From assembly GCF_003112535.1 (NCBI RefSeq), contig NZ_BEWA01000027.1, forward strand, positions 28,150 through 92,149: a stretch of 64,000 nt of DNA, in the 5' to 3' direction. This document shows positions 17,921 to 26,340 of the stretch, piece after piece. The notes under the pieces were generated by a model. That model was not told the origin of the DNA, ran no database searches, and saw only the letters and a list, made by a program, of their open reading frames with translations. The translations under genes were made by a program, and so were the position numbers. The DNA comes from Streptomyces rishiriensis. GTDB lineage: Bacteria; Actinomycetota; Actinomycetes; Streptomycetales; Streptomycetaceae. The first letter of the stretch is position 1, and each line of letters opens with the position of its first letter.

Positions 17921-19132
17921 ATGGCGGACACGACCGCTCCGTTCGAGGCATCGGCGTCCGCGGTTGGCTACGTATACCAGCTCCGCAAAGCCCTTCATTC
18001 CTGCGTCGACCAGCACGGCCGCGGGCTCGACTGGTGCATCGCCATCGAAGCCGGCGACGACGTCGAGGAAGTCGTCGAAGGCGGCAGGGTCCTGTACCAG
18101 CTCAAGCACCGGGCCGCCGGTGTCACCATGTCGGATTACAGCACGGACCTGTGGAAGACACTGCGGATCTGGGCGCACGGGATCACCAACAAGCAGCTGG
18201 ACCTGGACGAGACAGACCTCTTCCTCCTGACCACCGCCGACCTGACGGCCGATTCCGCCGGCTATCTCCTGCAGCCTGTCGCCTCCGGTGTCAGGGACGA
18301 GAGCCGAGCACTCAAGGCGCTGGAGGCGGCTCGGAAGGCTTCCACCAGCAAGGACAACAAGAAGGCGTACGAGGCCTTCGACAAGCTCTCAGCTGACGAG
18401 CGGCGGGACATGCTGGCCCGAATACAGGTCATCGGCAATGCTCCGGATGTTGACGAGGTGGAGAACCTGTTGTTGGAGCGCGTGGTCTCCGCTGTGGGGC
18501 ATGCCTACGCCAAGCCATTCCTGCAGCGTCTGGAGGGCTGGTTCTACCAGCGCACGATCCGGCAGCTGCGCACGGACGAGATGGATGCGATCACGGGCGA
18601 CGAGTTCGACCAGATCTTCACCGATCTCCGCAATCAGTTCCGCCCGGAGAACCTGCCCATTGACGAGGACATCGCCGTCCTCGAACCCGATCCGTCGGAC
18701 TACGCGAACATGACCTTCGTCCGCCAACTGGATCTCATCGACATCGGCAAGACCAGGGTCGGCATCGCGGTGCGCGACTACATCCGCGCCTTCACCCAAC
18801 GCTCCCGGTGGTCGGATGACAATCTGCTGCTGCCCGGAGAGATCAGCAAGTACGAGCGCAGGCTCATCGAGGAATGGCAGGACCTCTTCGCGGAGATGGA
18901 AGACAACCTGGGAGCCGCGGCAACGGAAGCGGAGAAGCTGACGGCCGCCAAGGAGATCTACCGGTGGGCCACGCGCGAGGCACGGCCACGCATCCGCATC
19001 GGATGCGACGAGCCGTTCGTCTCCAAGGGCTCCTTCCACATCCTCGCCAACGATCTACAGGTGGGCTGGCACATCGATTTCATGACGCGGCTCATGGCCG
19101 TCCTGGAGCCGGCGGGAGCAACGCAGGCGTGA
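17921..19132 (+). CDS. ABC-3C effector with N-terminal Cap4/DUF4297-like nuclease domain
   Basis: A 403-aa protein, first gene of an ABC-three-component system. The N-terminal domain (about 13-110) begins GYVYQLRKAL and shows E43-x2-DD47 (IEAGDDVEEV) followed by Q60-x-K62 (YQLKH). This E...DD...QxK pattern fits the restriction-endonuclease-like fold of Cap4/DUF4297 dsDNA nucleases. The remaining 290 residues are mostly helical (AKPFLQRLEGWFYQRTIRQL; YIRAFTQRSRW) and end in an Arg-rich CTD typical of ABC-3C components (RIRIGCDEPF...GWHIDFMTRL). The role as the DNA-cutting or partner-binding arm is inferred from Aravind-group family descriptions. ATG 17921 has GGGAGAAG upstream. The stop overlaps the next start by GTGA (19129-19132). 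Confidence 0.78.
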   Translation: MADTTAPFEASASAVGYVYQLRKALHSCVDQHGRGLDWCIAIEAGDDVEEVVEGGRVLYQLKHRAAGVTMSDYSTDLWKTLRIWAHGITNKQLDLDETDLFLLTTADLTADSAGYLLQPVASGVRDESRALKALEAARKASTSKDNKKAYEAFDKLSADERRDMLARIQVIGNAPDVDEVENLLLERVVSAVGHAYAKPFLQRLEGWFYQRTIRQLRTDEMDAITGDEFDQIFTDLRNQFRPENLPIDEDIAVLEPDPSDYANMTFVRQLDLIDIGKTRVGIAVRDYIRAFTQRSRWSDDNLLLPGEISKYERRLIEEWQDLFAEMEDNLGAAATEAEKLTAAKEIYRWATREARPRIRIGCDEPFVSKGSFHILANDLQVGWHIDFMTRLMAVLEPAGATQA

Positions 19133-19620
19133 ACACCCTCACTCAATTCAGCCGGGAAGAACGCGCCCTGTACAACCCGGCGTTCACCGCACTGGTCACC
19201 TGCCGCGCCGTCCAGGGCCACGAAGTCCAGTACAGCCGTCCATGCCCGATCGCGGTTGCCGTCCTGTCCGCCGTAATGGCCCTGCAGCCGGCCGTGCGTC
19301 GCACGCTGCCGAAAACCCTCAACAGCGGGCTGACCCGATGGCTGGAGGAGAACAAGGGCGTCAAAGTGACCATGTCACAGAACGCCACCGCCCTGGCCGC
19401 CGTGGTCCGCCCCGGCCTGCTCCTGGCCCTGCAGAGTGACGCCCTGCACGTCGATGAAGAGGGCCAGCTCACCGTGGCGCGGGGACGGCTCACGAAGACG
19501 ATCAACGGCGCCACGGACGAAGTCCAGGCCATCCAGAAAGCGGCCCTCCTGCTGGGGCGCTGGCTCCCCAGCACGGGCAGCCTCAGTACCGTCATGACAC
19601 TGCTAGGAGTCCGGCCGTGA
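19129..19620 (+). CDS. ABC-3C middle component
   Basis: A 163-aa helical protein of the 'three component ABC system middle component' type. It starts GTG 19129 (M-N-T-L-T-Q-F-S-R-E-E) inside the preceding stop. The typical opening RALYNPAFTALVTCRAV and the block IAVAVLSAVMALQPAVRRTLP are visible. A central segment, LQSDALHVDEEGQLTVA, resembles a winged strand pair, and the end is ALLLGRWLPSTGSLSTVMTLLGV. No catalytic motif is seen. Middle components are thought to bridge the effector and the ABC ATPase (family knowledge). It is flanked by GTGA overlaps on both sides, so the three proteins are probably made in fixed ratio. Confidence 0.82.
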   Translation: MNTLTQFSREERALYNPAFTALVTCRAVQGHEVQYSRPCPIAVAVLSAVMALQPAVRRTLPKTLNSGLTRWLEENKGVKVTMSQNATALAAVVRPGLLLALQSDALHVDEEGQLTVARGRLTKTINGATDEVQAIQKAALLLGRWLPSTGSLSTVMTLLGVRP

Positions 19621-21572
19621 CGTTCCAGATCAGCGCCATCTCGATCTACAACGAAGACGGCCGCATCCGCACCGTCCCCTTCAAGACCGGCAAGCTCAAC
19701 ATCATCACCGGCGACTCGCGACGCGGGAAGAGCGCCCTGCTCAACATCGTCGACTACTGCCTGGCCAGCAAGGACTACGTCATCAAGGGCGCGGCCCTGC
19801 GCAACTTCGTCCAGGTCTTCGCCGTCACCCTGGTCAAGGACCAACAGCAGCTGTTCGTCGCACGCCCGGCTCCAGCGGGCAAGGCTGCCACCGCGACCAC
19901 GATGTGCGTCGTCTCCCAAGCCCTTGACGCACCGCCGCCGCAGCGCTCCGAGCTGACCTTCTCCACCCCGCTCGACATCGCCAAGGATGTCCTGTCGGAG
20001 TTCGCCGGTATCGACCGCACGGTGCGGATCCCGGCCGTGCGCAGCGCTACCCCGATCCCGCCGTCGGTGCGCCATGCGCTCTTCTTCTGTCTGCAGAAGC
20101 AGAACGAGGTCGCCAATCCGGACCTGCTGTTCCACTCGCAGGGCGAGGAGTTCCTGCCGGCGACGATCCGGGCGATGATCCCCTACTTCCTCGGTGCCGT
20201 CGATCCCGAACAGGCGCTGCTGGAAAACCGGCTGCGTCTTCTGCGTCAGGACCTCGCGCAGATGGAGGCAGCGGTGGCTGCTGCCCGCAGCCTGTCGCCG
20301 GCGTCCGGGCAGGCACTGGCCCTGGTGACCGAAGCCGTCGAGGCAGGTCTGCTGGAACCGCTGCCTCGGGAGGACATGACGGCAGAGAGGGCGGTGGAAC
20401 ATCTGCGCGATGCCATCGCCGAGACCGCCCCCACGCAGACGCCTGATGCCGGAGAGGATCCGGTCGCCGCCCTCGTTGAGCAGCGCCGAGAGCTGCGTGA
20501 GCAGCACGGACGGGCTCGCGCCCGCATCGCCAACCTGAAGCGAGCAGCTCGGGAGAATGGTGAATTTCTCGAGCAAGCGGCAGAGCAGCATGCCCGCCTG
20601 GCCACGCTCAACCTCTTCACACCTGCCAACGCCCCGGACCGGGAGGCTCGTTGCCCGGTGTGCGACAGCCACCAGTCTCAGTTGAGCCAGATCGCGGAGG
20701 TCATCAACCGCGACCTCGGCCGCCTCGACGCCGACATGACCGTCATCGGCAGCGACACCCCCGAAATCAACGCCCTCATCGCAGCGGAAGAAGGCACGCT
20801 GCAGGAGATCCGCAGTGCTCTGGGCCGCAATCAGGAGCAGCTCGATACGCTGACCGCCGGACAGCGCGCTGCGCAAGGCCAGGCGGACGCCGCGCGACGA
20901 GCGGTGCTTGTCCAAGGCCGCATCAGTCTTTTCCTGGAGACGGCCGGACGCCACGTCCAAGGCCCTCAAGTCGTGGACCGGCGCGAAGAGATCAGAGCGA
21001 AGATCGCAGAATTTGAGGAGGCTATCGGAGCCGGAGCACGAGACGACCGGCTCAACAGCTTCGTCTCCCGGATCAACACGAAGATCAAGGACAAGGCCGT
21101 CGCCCTGGATCTCGAACACAAGGAGTCACCCATCCGCCTTGACCCGCGAGGGCTGACCGTCGTCGCGGACACCACCCGCGGACCGGTCCGCCTGGCCGAC
21201 ATGGGCGGCGGCGAGAACTGGCTCGGCTACCACGTCGCCACCCTCCTCAGCATGCACGAGTGGTTCTCCGAACAACGCAATCCCGTGCCCCGCTTCCTCA
21301 TCCTCGACCAGCCGTCCCAGGTTTACTTCCCCGAAGACGCCCCGGACGGCACCGCCTTGGCCGGACCCGACAGAACCGCCTTGCTCAACCTCTACAGGAC
21401 CATCCAGAACACGGTCGACGCCCTTGACGGCGACTTCCAGGTGATCGTGATGGAGCACGCGGACCTGGACGACGAGCCCTTCCGCAGCTCGGTCGAAGCA
21501 CGTTGGCGGCGCAGCAACGGCCAGGCTCTCGTACCCCAGGATTGGATCACCGAAGAGATCGATGACGACTGA
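19617..21572 (+). CDS. ABC-3C SMC-like ATPase (DUF3732)
   Basis: A 651-aa ABC ATPase of the Rad50/SMC class. Walker A GDSRRGKS is at 32-39. A coiled-coil middle (about 200-520) is rich in Glu, Gln, Arg and Ala and carries a C346-P-V-C349 pair, like a Rad50 zinc hook. A C-terminal lobe has the signature MGGGENWLG near 528-536, Walker B FLILDQPSQVY near 560 and a late VIVMEHADLDD (H-loop-like). This layout matches DUF3732 proteins of ABC-3C systems. The ATPase is expected to sense or clamp DNA and license the nuclease arm. GTG 19617 overlaps the previous stop by GTGA. No gene follows in the operon. Confidence 0.85.
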   Translation: MTFQISAISIYNEDGRIRTVPFKTGKLNIITGDSRRGKSALLNIVDYCLASKDYVIKGAALRNFVQVFAVTLVKDQQQLFVARPAPAGKAATATTMCVVSQALDAPPPQRSELTFSTPLDIAKDVLSEFAGIDRTVRIPAVRSATPIPPSVRHALFFCLQKQNEVANPDLLFHSQGEEFLPATIRAMIPYFLGAVDPEQALLENRLRLLRQDLAQMEAAVAAARSLSPASGQALALVTEAVEAGLLEPLPREDMTAERAVEHLRDAIAETAPTQTPDAGEDPVAALVEQRRELREQHGRARARIANLKRAARENGEFLEQAAEQHARLATLNLFTPANAPDREARCPVCDSHQSQLSQIAEVINRDLGRLDADMTVIGSDTPEINALIAAEEGTLQEIRSALGRNQEQLDTLTAGQRAAQGQADAARRAVLVQGRISLFLETAGRHVQGPQVVDRREEIRAKIAEFEEAIGAGARDDRLNSFVSRINTKIKDKAVALDLEHKESPIRLDPRGLTVVADTTRGPVRLADMGGGENWLGYHVATLLSMHEWFSEQRNPVPRFLILDQPSQVYFPEDAPDGTALAGPDRTALLNLYRTIQNTVDALDGDFQVIVMEHADLDDEPFRSSVEARWRRSNGQALVPQDWITEEIDDD

Positions 21573-22325
21573 CACTTCCGCGCCCTCTGCACGCTGTGCT
21601 CAGTCCCACCTGCCAAAGTGCGCTTCCGACTGCTGACCATGGGCCGTCACCTCTCGTAGCTGCATTCGTTCGTATCAGTGCCACACAATCAGCTCAAGGT
21701 CGTGCTCCATCAGGAAGTTCTGGAGGAAAGGCTTCCTCACCAGGATCGTGTCTGCGCGAGCGAAACGGGCTTGCTCCAGCCGAGCGGCGGGACAGGAACG
21801 CGGTCCGACTGTGACCGGCTGGGCCGGCTGGCCGCCGCGTTGGCCGAACTCCCCCGACGGGGGCCAGGTCTTCGACCGCGGCTACCTCTCGGAAGCGTCC
21901 ATGGCCAAGCTCTTCACCACCAAGCCAACCGGACCCGAACCGTAGATCACCCCGCGACCGGAACCGAAACAGTTGGCGTGAATACACCATCACGCGGAAC
22001 ATGACCAGACGCTGGAGAAGTCAGCTAAAAACCAGCCTGTTCGGCGGACGCCTTCCGCAGAAGGTGAAGCTTTCCATCCTGGTAGGCGGTCATCCAGGCA
22101 GAGAACTCTACCCCCCACGAGACTGCCAAGTGATGGCAAACTGACGGTCATGACCAGCCCCGCTCTCAGTGAGCTGGGCGCTTTTCCCGAGGCCATGGAC
22201 CGCGTCCTGCATCGCATCTGACGATCCGGCCGGATGCAAACCGGCGATGCCGACGACGCGGGTTCCGCCTCCAGGCACGCCGACGAACCAGGCCATCGAC
22301 ATTCCGCCGATCGGAAAGCGTACGC
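21573..22325. other. 753-base stretch without a convincing gene
   Basis: Only short, poorly coded open frames occur. One ends in VFDRGYLSEASMAKLF before a TAG at about 21943, and looks like the tail of a lost gene of unknown family. A 23-codon ORF (22150-22221, start MTSPALSELGAFPEAMDRV) resembles a truncated N-terminus. No terminal repeats, tRNA or strong hairpin were found. It separates the defence island from the pao genes. Confidence 0.5.
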
Positions 22326-22964
22326 ATGTCAACTGAACTCACCGAGTCAGCTGTTCCTCCCCCCACCGAGCACTCCGCCGCGCCGTCTCGGCGCACGTTC
22401 ATCGCGACGACCACCGCGGTCGGTGGTGCCGTGGTGGCGGGCGGCCTGATGACGGGTCCGGCCGCCCTTGCCGCCGAGACCGGAGCCGCCGAGGCGCCGC
22501 CGAGCAGTCGTGTCTCGCTGACGGTCAACGGGAAGCGCCACGCCCTCACGGTCGACAACCGGACCTCGCTGCTGGACCTCCTGCGCGAACACCTGGACCT
22601 GCCCGGTTCGAAGAAGGGCTGCAACGCCGGTGCCTGCGGCGCCTGCACGGTCCTCGTCGACGGGCGACGGGTCAACTCCTGCCTGACGCTGGCGGTGCGC
22701 TTGGAGGGCGCCGAGGTCACCACCGTCGAGGGCCTGGCCGACGGCGACGGACTGCACCCGCTGCAGCAGGCGTTCATCGAGCAGGACGCCTTCCAGTGCG
22801 GCTACTGCACGCCTGGTCAGATCATGTCCGGCGTCGGCTGCATCCAGGAGGGCCACACCGGATCGGCGGACGAGATCCGGGAGTGGATGAGCGGCAACAT
22901 CTGCCGCTGCGGCTGCTACGTGAAGATCGTGCGCGCGGTCGAGCAGACCGCCCACGGGAAATGA
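22326..22964 (+). CDS. paoA: aldehyde oxidoreductase 2Fe-2S subunit (PaoA-type)
   Basis: A 212-aa iron-sulfur subunit of a xanthine-oxidase-family molybdoenzyme. The N-terminus carries a twin-arginine signal (SRRTFIATTTA at 21-31, then a Gly/Ala-rich hydrophobic stretch ending AALAAE), so the complex is exported folded, as with E. coli PaoABC. Two 2Fe-2S domains follow: the plant-type cluster with GCNAGACGACTVLV plus an upstream LLREHLDLPGSKKGC, and the helical domain with CGYCTPGQIM and NICRCGCYVKI. Length and Cys content are complete. Stop 22964 is followed after 12 bases by the FAD subunit. The enzyme would oxidise aldehydes to carboxylic acids outside the membrane. The xanthine dehydrogenase small subunit is less likely because of the Tat leader. 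Confidence 0.88.
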   Translation: MSTELTESAVPPPTEHSAAPSRRTFIATTTAVGGAVVAGGLMTGPAALAAETGAAEAPPSSRVSLTVNGKRHALTVDNRTSLLDLLREHLDLPGSKKGCNAGACGACTVLVDGRRVNSCLTLAVRLEGAEVTTVEGLADGDGLHPLQQAFIEQDAFQCGYCTPGQIMSGVGCIQEGHTGSADEIREWMSGNICRCGCYVKIVRAVEQTAHGK

Positions 22965-22976
22965 GACCCGCCTCCC

Positions 22977-23957
22977 ATGTATCCCTTCACCTTCACCAAG
23001 GTCTCCGACACGGCCGAAGCACTCAACGCCGGTCATCGCGGCGGGCGTTACATCGCCGGGGGCACCACTCTGGTCGATCTGATGCGTGAGACGGTCGAAC
23101 GTCCCGAGACGCTGGTCGACATCAGCGCGCTGCCACTGCGCGGGGTCACGGTCACCGAGCGCGGAGGCCTGCGTATCGGCGCGTTGGTGCGGATGGCGGA
23201 GGCCGCAGCCCATGCCAAGGTCCGCACCACCTACCCGGTCATCTCCGAGGCGCTGGAGCTGAGCGCCTCGGCGCAGTTGCGGAACATGGCCACCATCGGC
23301 GGGAACATCATGCAGCGCACCCGCTGTACATACTTCCGTGACGTGACCGCCGGCTGCAACAAGCGCGAGCCCGGCTCGGGCTGCGCCGCACGGGACGGCT
23401 TCAACCGCACCCACGCGATCCTCGGCACCTCCGACGCCTGCGTGGCCACCCACCCGTCCGATGTCGCCGTGGCGTTCGCGGCGCTGCAAGCGACCGTGCA
23501 CGTGGTGGGGCCGGACGGCGCGCGCAGCATCCCCTTCGCCGACTTCCTGCTGCGGCCCGGCAGCACTCCAGAGCGTGAACAGGCCCTGCAGAAGGGTGAG
23601 TTGATTACCGCAGTGGAGATCCCGGCCTTTCCGCGCCCGCTGAAGTCCGGCTATCTGAAGGTGCGTGACCGGCAGTCGTACGAGTTCGCCCTGACCTCGG
23701 CGGCGGTCGCGCTGCACGTGCGCGGCGGAGTGATCCGCGAGGCGAAGGTGGCCGCCGGTGGTGTGGGCACCGTGCCCTGGAAGCTGCCCGCCGTCGAGAA
23801 ACACCTCATCGGCGAGCGGCCCTCGCAGGCGCTGTGGGCTGAAGCAGCGAAGCATGCGGCGGACGGGGCCCGGCCGCTGGAGCACAACCGCTTCAAGGTC
23901 GAACTCCTGAAACGCACCGTCGAGCGCCAGCTGCGCATCGTAGGAGGTACCAAGTGA
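22977..23957 (+). CDS. paoB: aldehyde oxidoreductase FAD subunit with extra 4Fe-4S cluster (PaoB-type)
   Basis: A 326-aa FAD-binding subunit of the CO-dehydrogenase flavoprotein fold. FAD motifs are AGGTTLVDLM near 27-36 and ATIGGNIMQRT near 104-114. The insertion with Cys residues in CTYFRDVTAGC, CNKREPGSGC and SDAC is diagnostic of PaoB-like subunits, which bind an additional 4Fe-4S cluster. The C-terminal domain (LKVRDRQSYEFALTSAAVAL; AAGGVGTVPWK) is normal. It has no signal peptide of its own, so it is expected to be exported with PaoA. ATG 22977 lies 12 bases after paoA, and its TGA overlaps the paoC start. Confidence 0.88.
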   Translation: MYPFTFTKVSDTAEALNAGHRGGRYIAGGTTLVDLMRETVERPETLVDISALPLRGVTVTERGGLRIGALVRMAEAAAHAKVRTTYPVISEALELSASAQLRNMATIGGNIMQRTRCTYFRDVTAGCNKREPGSGCAARDGFNRTHAILGTSDACVATHPSDVAVAFAALQATVHVVGPDGARSIPFADFLLRPGSTPEREQALQKGELITAVEIPAFPRPLKSGYLKVRDRQSYEFALTSAAVALHVRGGVIREAKVAAGGVGTVPWKLPAVEKHLIGERPSQALWAEAAKHAADGARPLEHNRFKVELLKRTVERQLRIVGGTK

Positions 23958-26149
23958 GCCCGCAGCCGCAGGCAGCCGTCGGAGCGCCGCTGACCCGGGT
24001 GGACGGCCGGCTGAAGGTGACAGGGAAGGCGACGTACGCCGCCGAACACGACATCGAAGGCGTCGTCCACGCCGTCATCGTCGACAGCACCATAGGTCGC
24101 GGACGCATCACCGGCATCGACACCCGCGCGGCCCTGGCCCAGCCCGGCGTCATCAAGGTCATCAGTCACCTCAACGCGCCCAGGCTGGTCTACCGCGGCA
24201 ACCCGGAGTCGATTGATCCGCCGGGCAACAAACAGCTGCGGATATTCCAGGACGACAAGGTCCTCTTCCACGGTCAGCCGGTCGCCGTCGTGGTGGCCAC
24301 CACCCTGGAGACGGCGCAACACGCGGCGAGCCTGGTGAAGGTCCGCTATGACGCCACGAAGTCGTCGACCGACATGGCCTCCGCGCCGGCCGGCGAACCC
24401 GTGAACTATGCGCGCGGCGACGCGGACAAGGCGTTCGCATCCGCCGCCGTCCGGCTGGACGTCACCTACCAGCAGCCCCGCGCCCATCACAACGCGATGG
24501 AGCCGCATGCCACCATCGCCCGCTGGGACGGCGACAAACTCACCCTGTGGGACAAGACCCAGTGGCCCGTCGGTACGCAGAAGGACGTCGCCGCCCAGTT
24601 CGGCATCCCGAACGACTCGGTGCGCATCATCGCGCCGTTCGTCGGCGGCGGGTTCGGCAGTGCCATTCGTGCCTGGCCCCACATCGCCACCGCGGCGATC
24701 GCCGCCCGTGAGACCGGCCGCCCGGTCAAGCTCGTGCTGTCCCGCAAGCAGATGTACTTCGGGACGGGTTACCGGCCCGCGTACGAGTACCGGGTGCGCC
24801 TGGGCAGCGACCGGCGCGGACGGGTGAGCGCCATGGTCCAACACCTGAAGTCCGAAACCTCGACGTACGAGAACTTCACCGAGGGCGTCCTGCACGCCGG
24901 GCAGATGGTCTACAACGCGCCCAACGTCCGCCAGGACTACCGGACGGTGCCGCTGGACGTGAACACCCCGGTGTGGATGCGCGGTCCAGGCTTCGCCACC
25001 GCCGCCTTCGCCGTCGAGTCGGCGATGGACGAACTCGCCCACAAGCTGGGCATCGACCCCATCGAGTTGCGCCTGCGCAACGAACCGGAGGAGGACCCGT
25101 CCAACGGGCTGCCGTTCTCCACCCGGCGGCTGCGCGAGTGCCTCGCCACCGGTGCCCGCGAGTTCGGCTGGAGCCGGCGCAACCCCAAGCCACGCTCCAC
25201 CCGCGACGGCGACTGGCTGATCGGCACCGGCATGGCCATCGGCATCATGGACGTCCCGCGGATGCCGGCCCAGGCCCGGGTCAGGCTGGATGCCGACGGC
25301 ACCGCCCTGGTCGAGGCCGCGACCAGCGACATGGGGCCGGGTACCTACACCTCCCAGGCCCAGGTCGCCGCGGACGCGCTCGGCCTGACGATGCGAAATG
25401 TGACCTTCCGGCTCGGCGACTCCACCATGCCGCCGACCCCGCCCCACGGCGGCTCGATGACCATGGCCATGGTCGGATCCGCCGTCCAGGACGGCTGCGA
25501 CACCGTACGGAAGCAGGCGATCAAGCTCGCCGTCGAGGACGAGCGCTCGCCGCTGTACGGCGCCGACGCCGGCAACGTCGTAGTCCGCGGCGGACGACTG
25601 CACGTGAAGGACAACCCGGCACGCGGCGAGACCTACGGGCAGCTACTGACCCGCAACAACCGCACCCACCTCGAAGTCCTCGGGTCCTACACCCCCGGCG
25701 AGACCCGGTTCTCCATGTACAGCTACAGCGTGACGTTCGCCGAAGTCGCCGTCGACGCCCGCCTGGGGCTGGTAAGGGTGCGGCGGATGCTCGGCGTCTA
25801 CGACGCGGGCCGCATCATCAGCCCCAAGCTCGCCGACAGCCAGGCCCTCGGCGGCCAGGTCGGCGGCATCGGCGCGGCGCTGCTGGAGCACACGGTCACC
25901 GACCACCGCGACGGCCGGATCGTCAACGCCGACCTCGCCAACTACATGGTCCCGGTCAACGCCGACATCCCCGACCTGCGGGCAATCTTCCTCGACGGTG
26001 GCGATGACCGGAAAGCCGACCCCATCGGCGTCAAGGGCCTGGGGGAAGTGGTCCACATCGGCGTGGCACCCGCCATCGCCAACGCGGTCTTCCACGCCAC
26101 CGGCCGCCGCGTCCGCGAACTGCCCATCACCGTGGAAGCCCTGCTCTGA
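23954..26149 (+). CDS. paoC: aldehyde oxidoreductase molybdenum-cofactor subunit (PaoC-type)
   Basis: A 731-aa large subunit binding the molybdopterin cytosine dinucleotide cofactor. Visible motifs are PLTRVDGRLKVTGKATYAAE at the start, VGGGFGSA for cofactor binding, WMRGPG in the substrate channel, GGQVGGIGAALLE and the catalytic Glu698 in GVKGLGE. All domains are present. GTG 23954 is supported by a perfect AGGAGG at 23942-23947 and a GTGA overlap with paoB. Aldehyde substrates are inferred from the PaoABC family; specificity cannot be read. A double hairpin follows the stop before the maturation gene. Confidence 0.9.
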   Translation: MSPQPQAAVGAPLTRVDGRLKVTGKATYAAEHDIEGVVHAVIVDSTIGRGRITGIDTRAALAQPGVIKVISHLNAPRLVYRGNPESIDPPGNKQLRIFQDDKVLFHGQPVAVVVATTLETAQHAASLVKVRYDATKSSTDMASAPAGEPVNYARGDADKAFASAAVRLDVTYQQPRAHHNAMEPHATIARWDGDKLTLWDKTQWPVGTQKDVAAQFGIPNDSVRIIAPFVGGGFGSAIRAWPHIATAAIAARETGRPVKLVLSRKQMYFGTGYRPAYEYRVRLGSDRRGRVSAMVQHLKSETSTYENFTEGVLHAGQMVYNAPNVRQDYRTVPLDVNTPVWMRGPGFATAAFAVESAMDELAHKLGIDPIELRLRNEPEEDPSNGLPFSTRRLRECLATGAREFGWSRRNPKPRSTRDGDWLIGTGMAIGIMDVPRMPAQARVRLDADGTALVEAATSDMGPGTYTSQAQVAADALGLTMRNVTFRLGDSTMPPTPPHGGSMTMAMVGSAVQDGCDTVRKQAIKLAVEDERSPLYGADAGNVVVRGGRLHVKDNPARGETYGQLLTRNNRTHLEVLGSYTPGETRFSMYSYSVTFAEVAVDARLGLVRVRRMLGVYDAGRIISPKLADSQALGGQVGGIGAALLEHTVTDHRDGRIVNADLANYMVPVNADIPDLRAIFLDGGDDRKADPIGVKGLGEVVHIGVAPAIANAVFHATGRRVRELPITVEALL

Positions 26150-26196
26150 GCCACCCGGGTGCTCGCCCGGTCCGAGCTCCCGGCGCCCGCCCGACC

Positions 26197-26228
26197 GTCC
26201 GGCGGCAGACCATGCCCTGCCGCCGGAC
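26197..26228 (+). terminator. 12-bp hairpin after paoC
   Basis: GTCCGGCGGCAG at 26197-26208 pairs perfectly with CTGCCGCCGGAC at 26217-26228 around an 8-base loop. There is no T-run, which is normal in high-GC actinobacteria. It could reduce readthrough from paoC into paoD or stabilise the upstream mRNA. Confidence 0.55.
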
Positions 26229-26233
26229 CGACA

Positions 26234-26280
26234 GGGCCGCCGCCGTGTCTCTCCTCCCCCGGACGACACAGCGGCGGCCC
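26234..26280 (+). terminator. second hairpin between paoC and paoD
   Basis: GGGCCGCCGC at 26234-26243 pairs with GCGGCGGCCC at 26271-26280. A further inner stem pairs GTGTC (26245-26249) with GACAC (26265-26269). It stands in tandem with the hairpin six bases upstream. It may terminate or attenuate transcription before the maturation gene. Confidence 0.5.
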
Positions 26281-26340
26281 TCCTCCTCCCAAGCCGTCAC
26301 CTCAACGACGTCCCACGTCGTCCCACCCGGAGACCCGCCC

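Noticed and set aside
19143..21119. 658-aa frame antisense to the DUF3732 ATPase
   Set aside because: The forward gene has Walker and signature motifs and coupled starts; the antisense frame has no homology.
23651..25603. 650-aa frame antisense to paoC
   Set aside because: It is a shadow of the molybdenum subunit; no start or domain.
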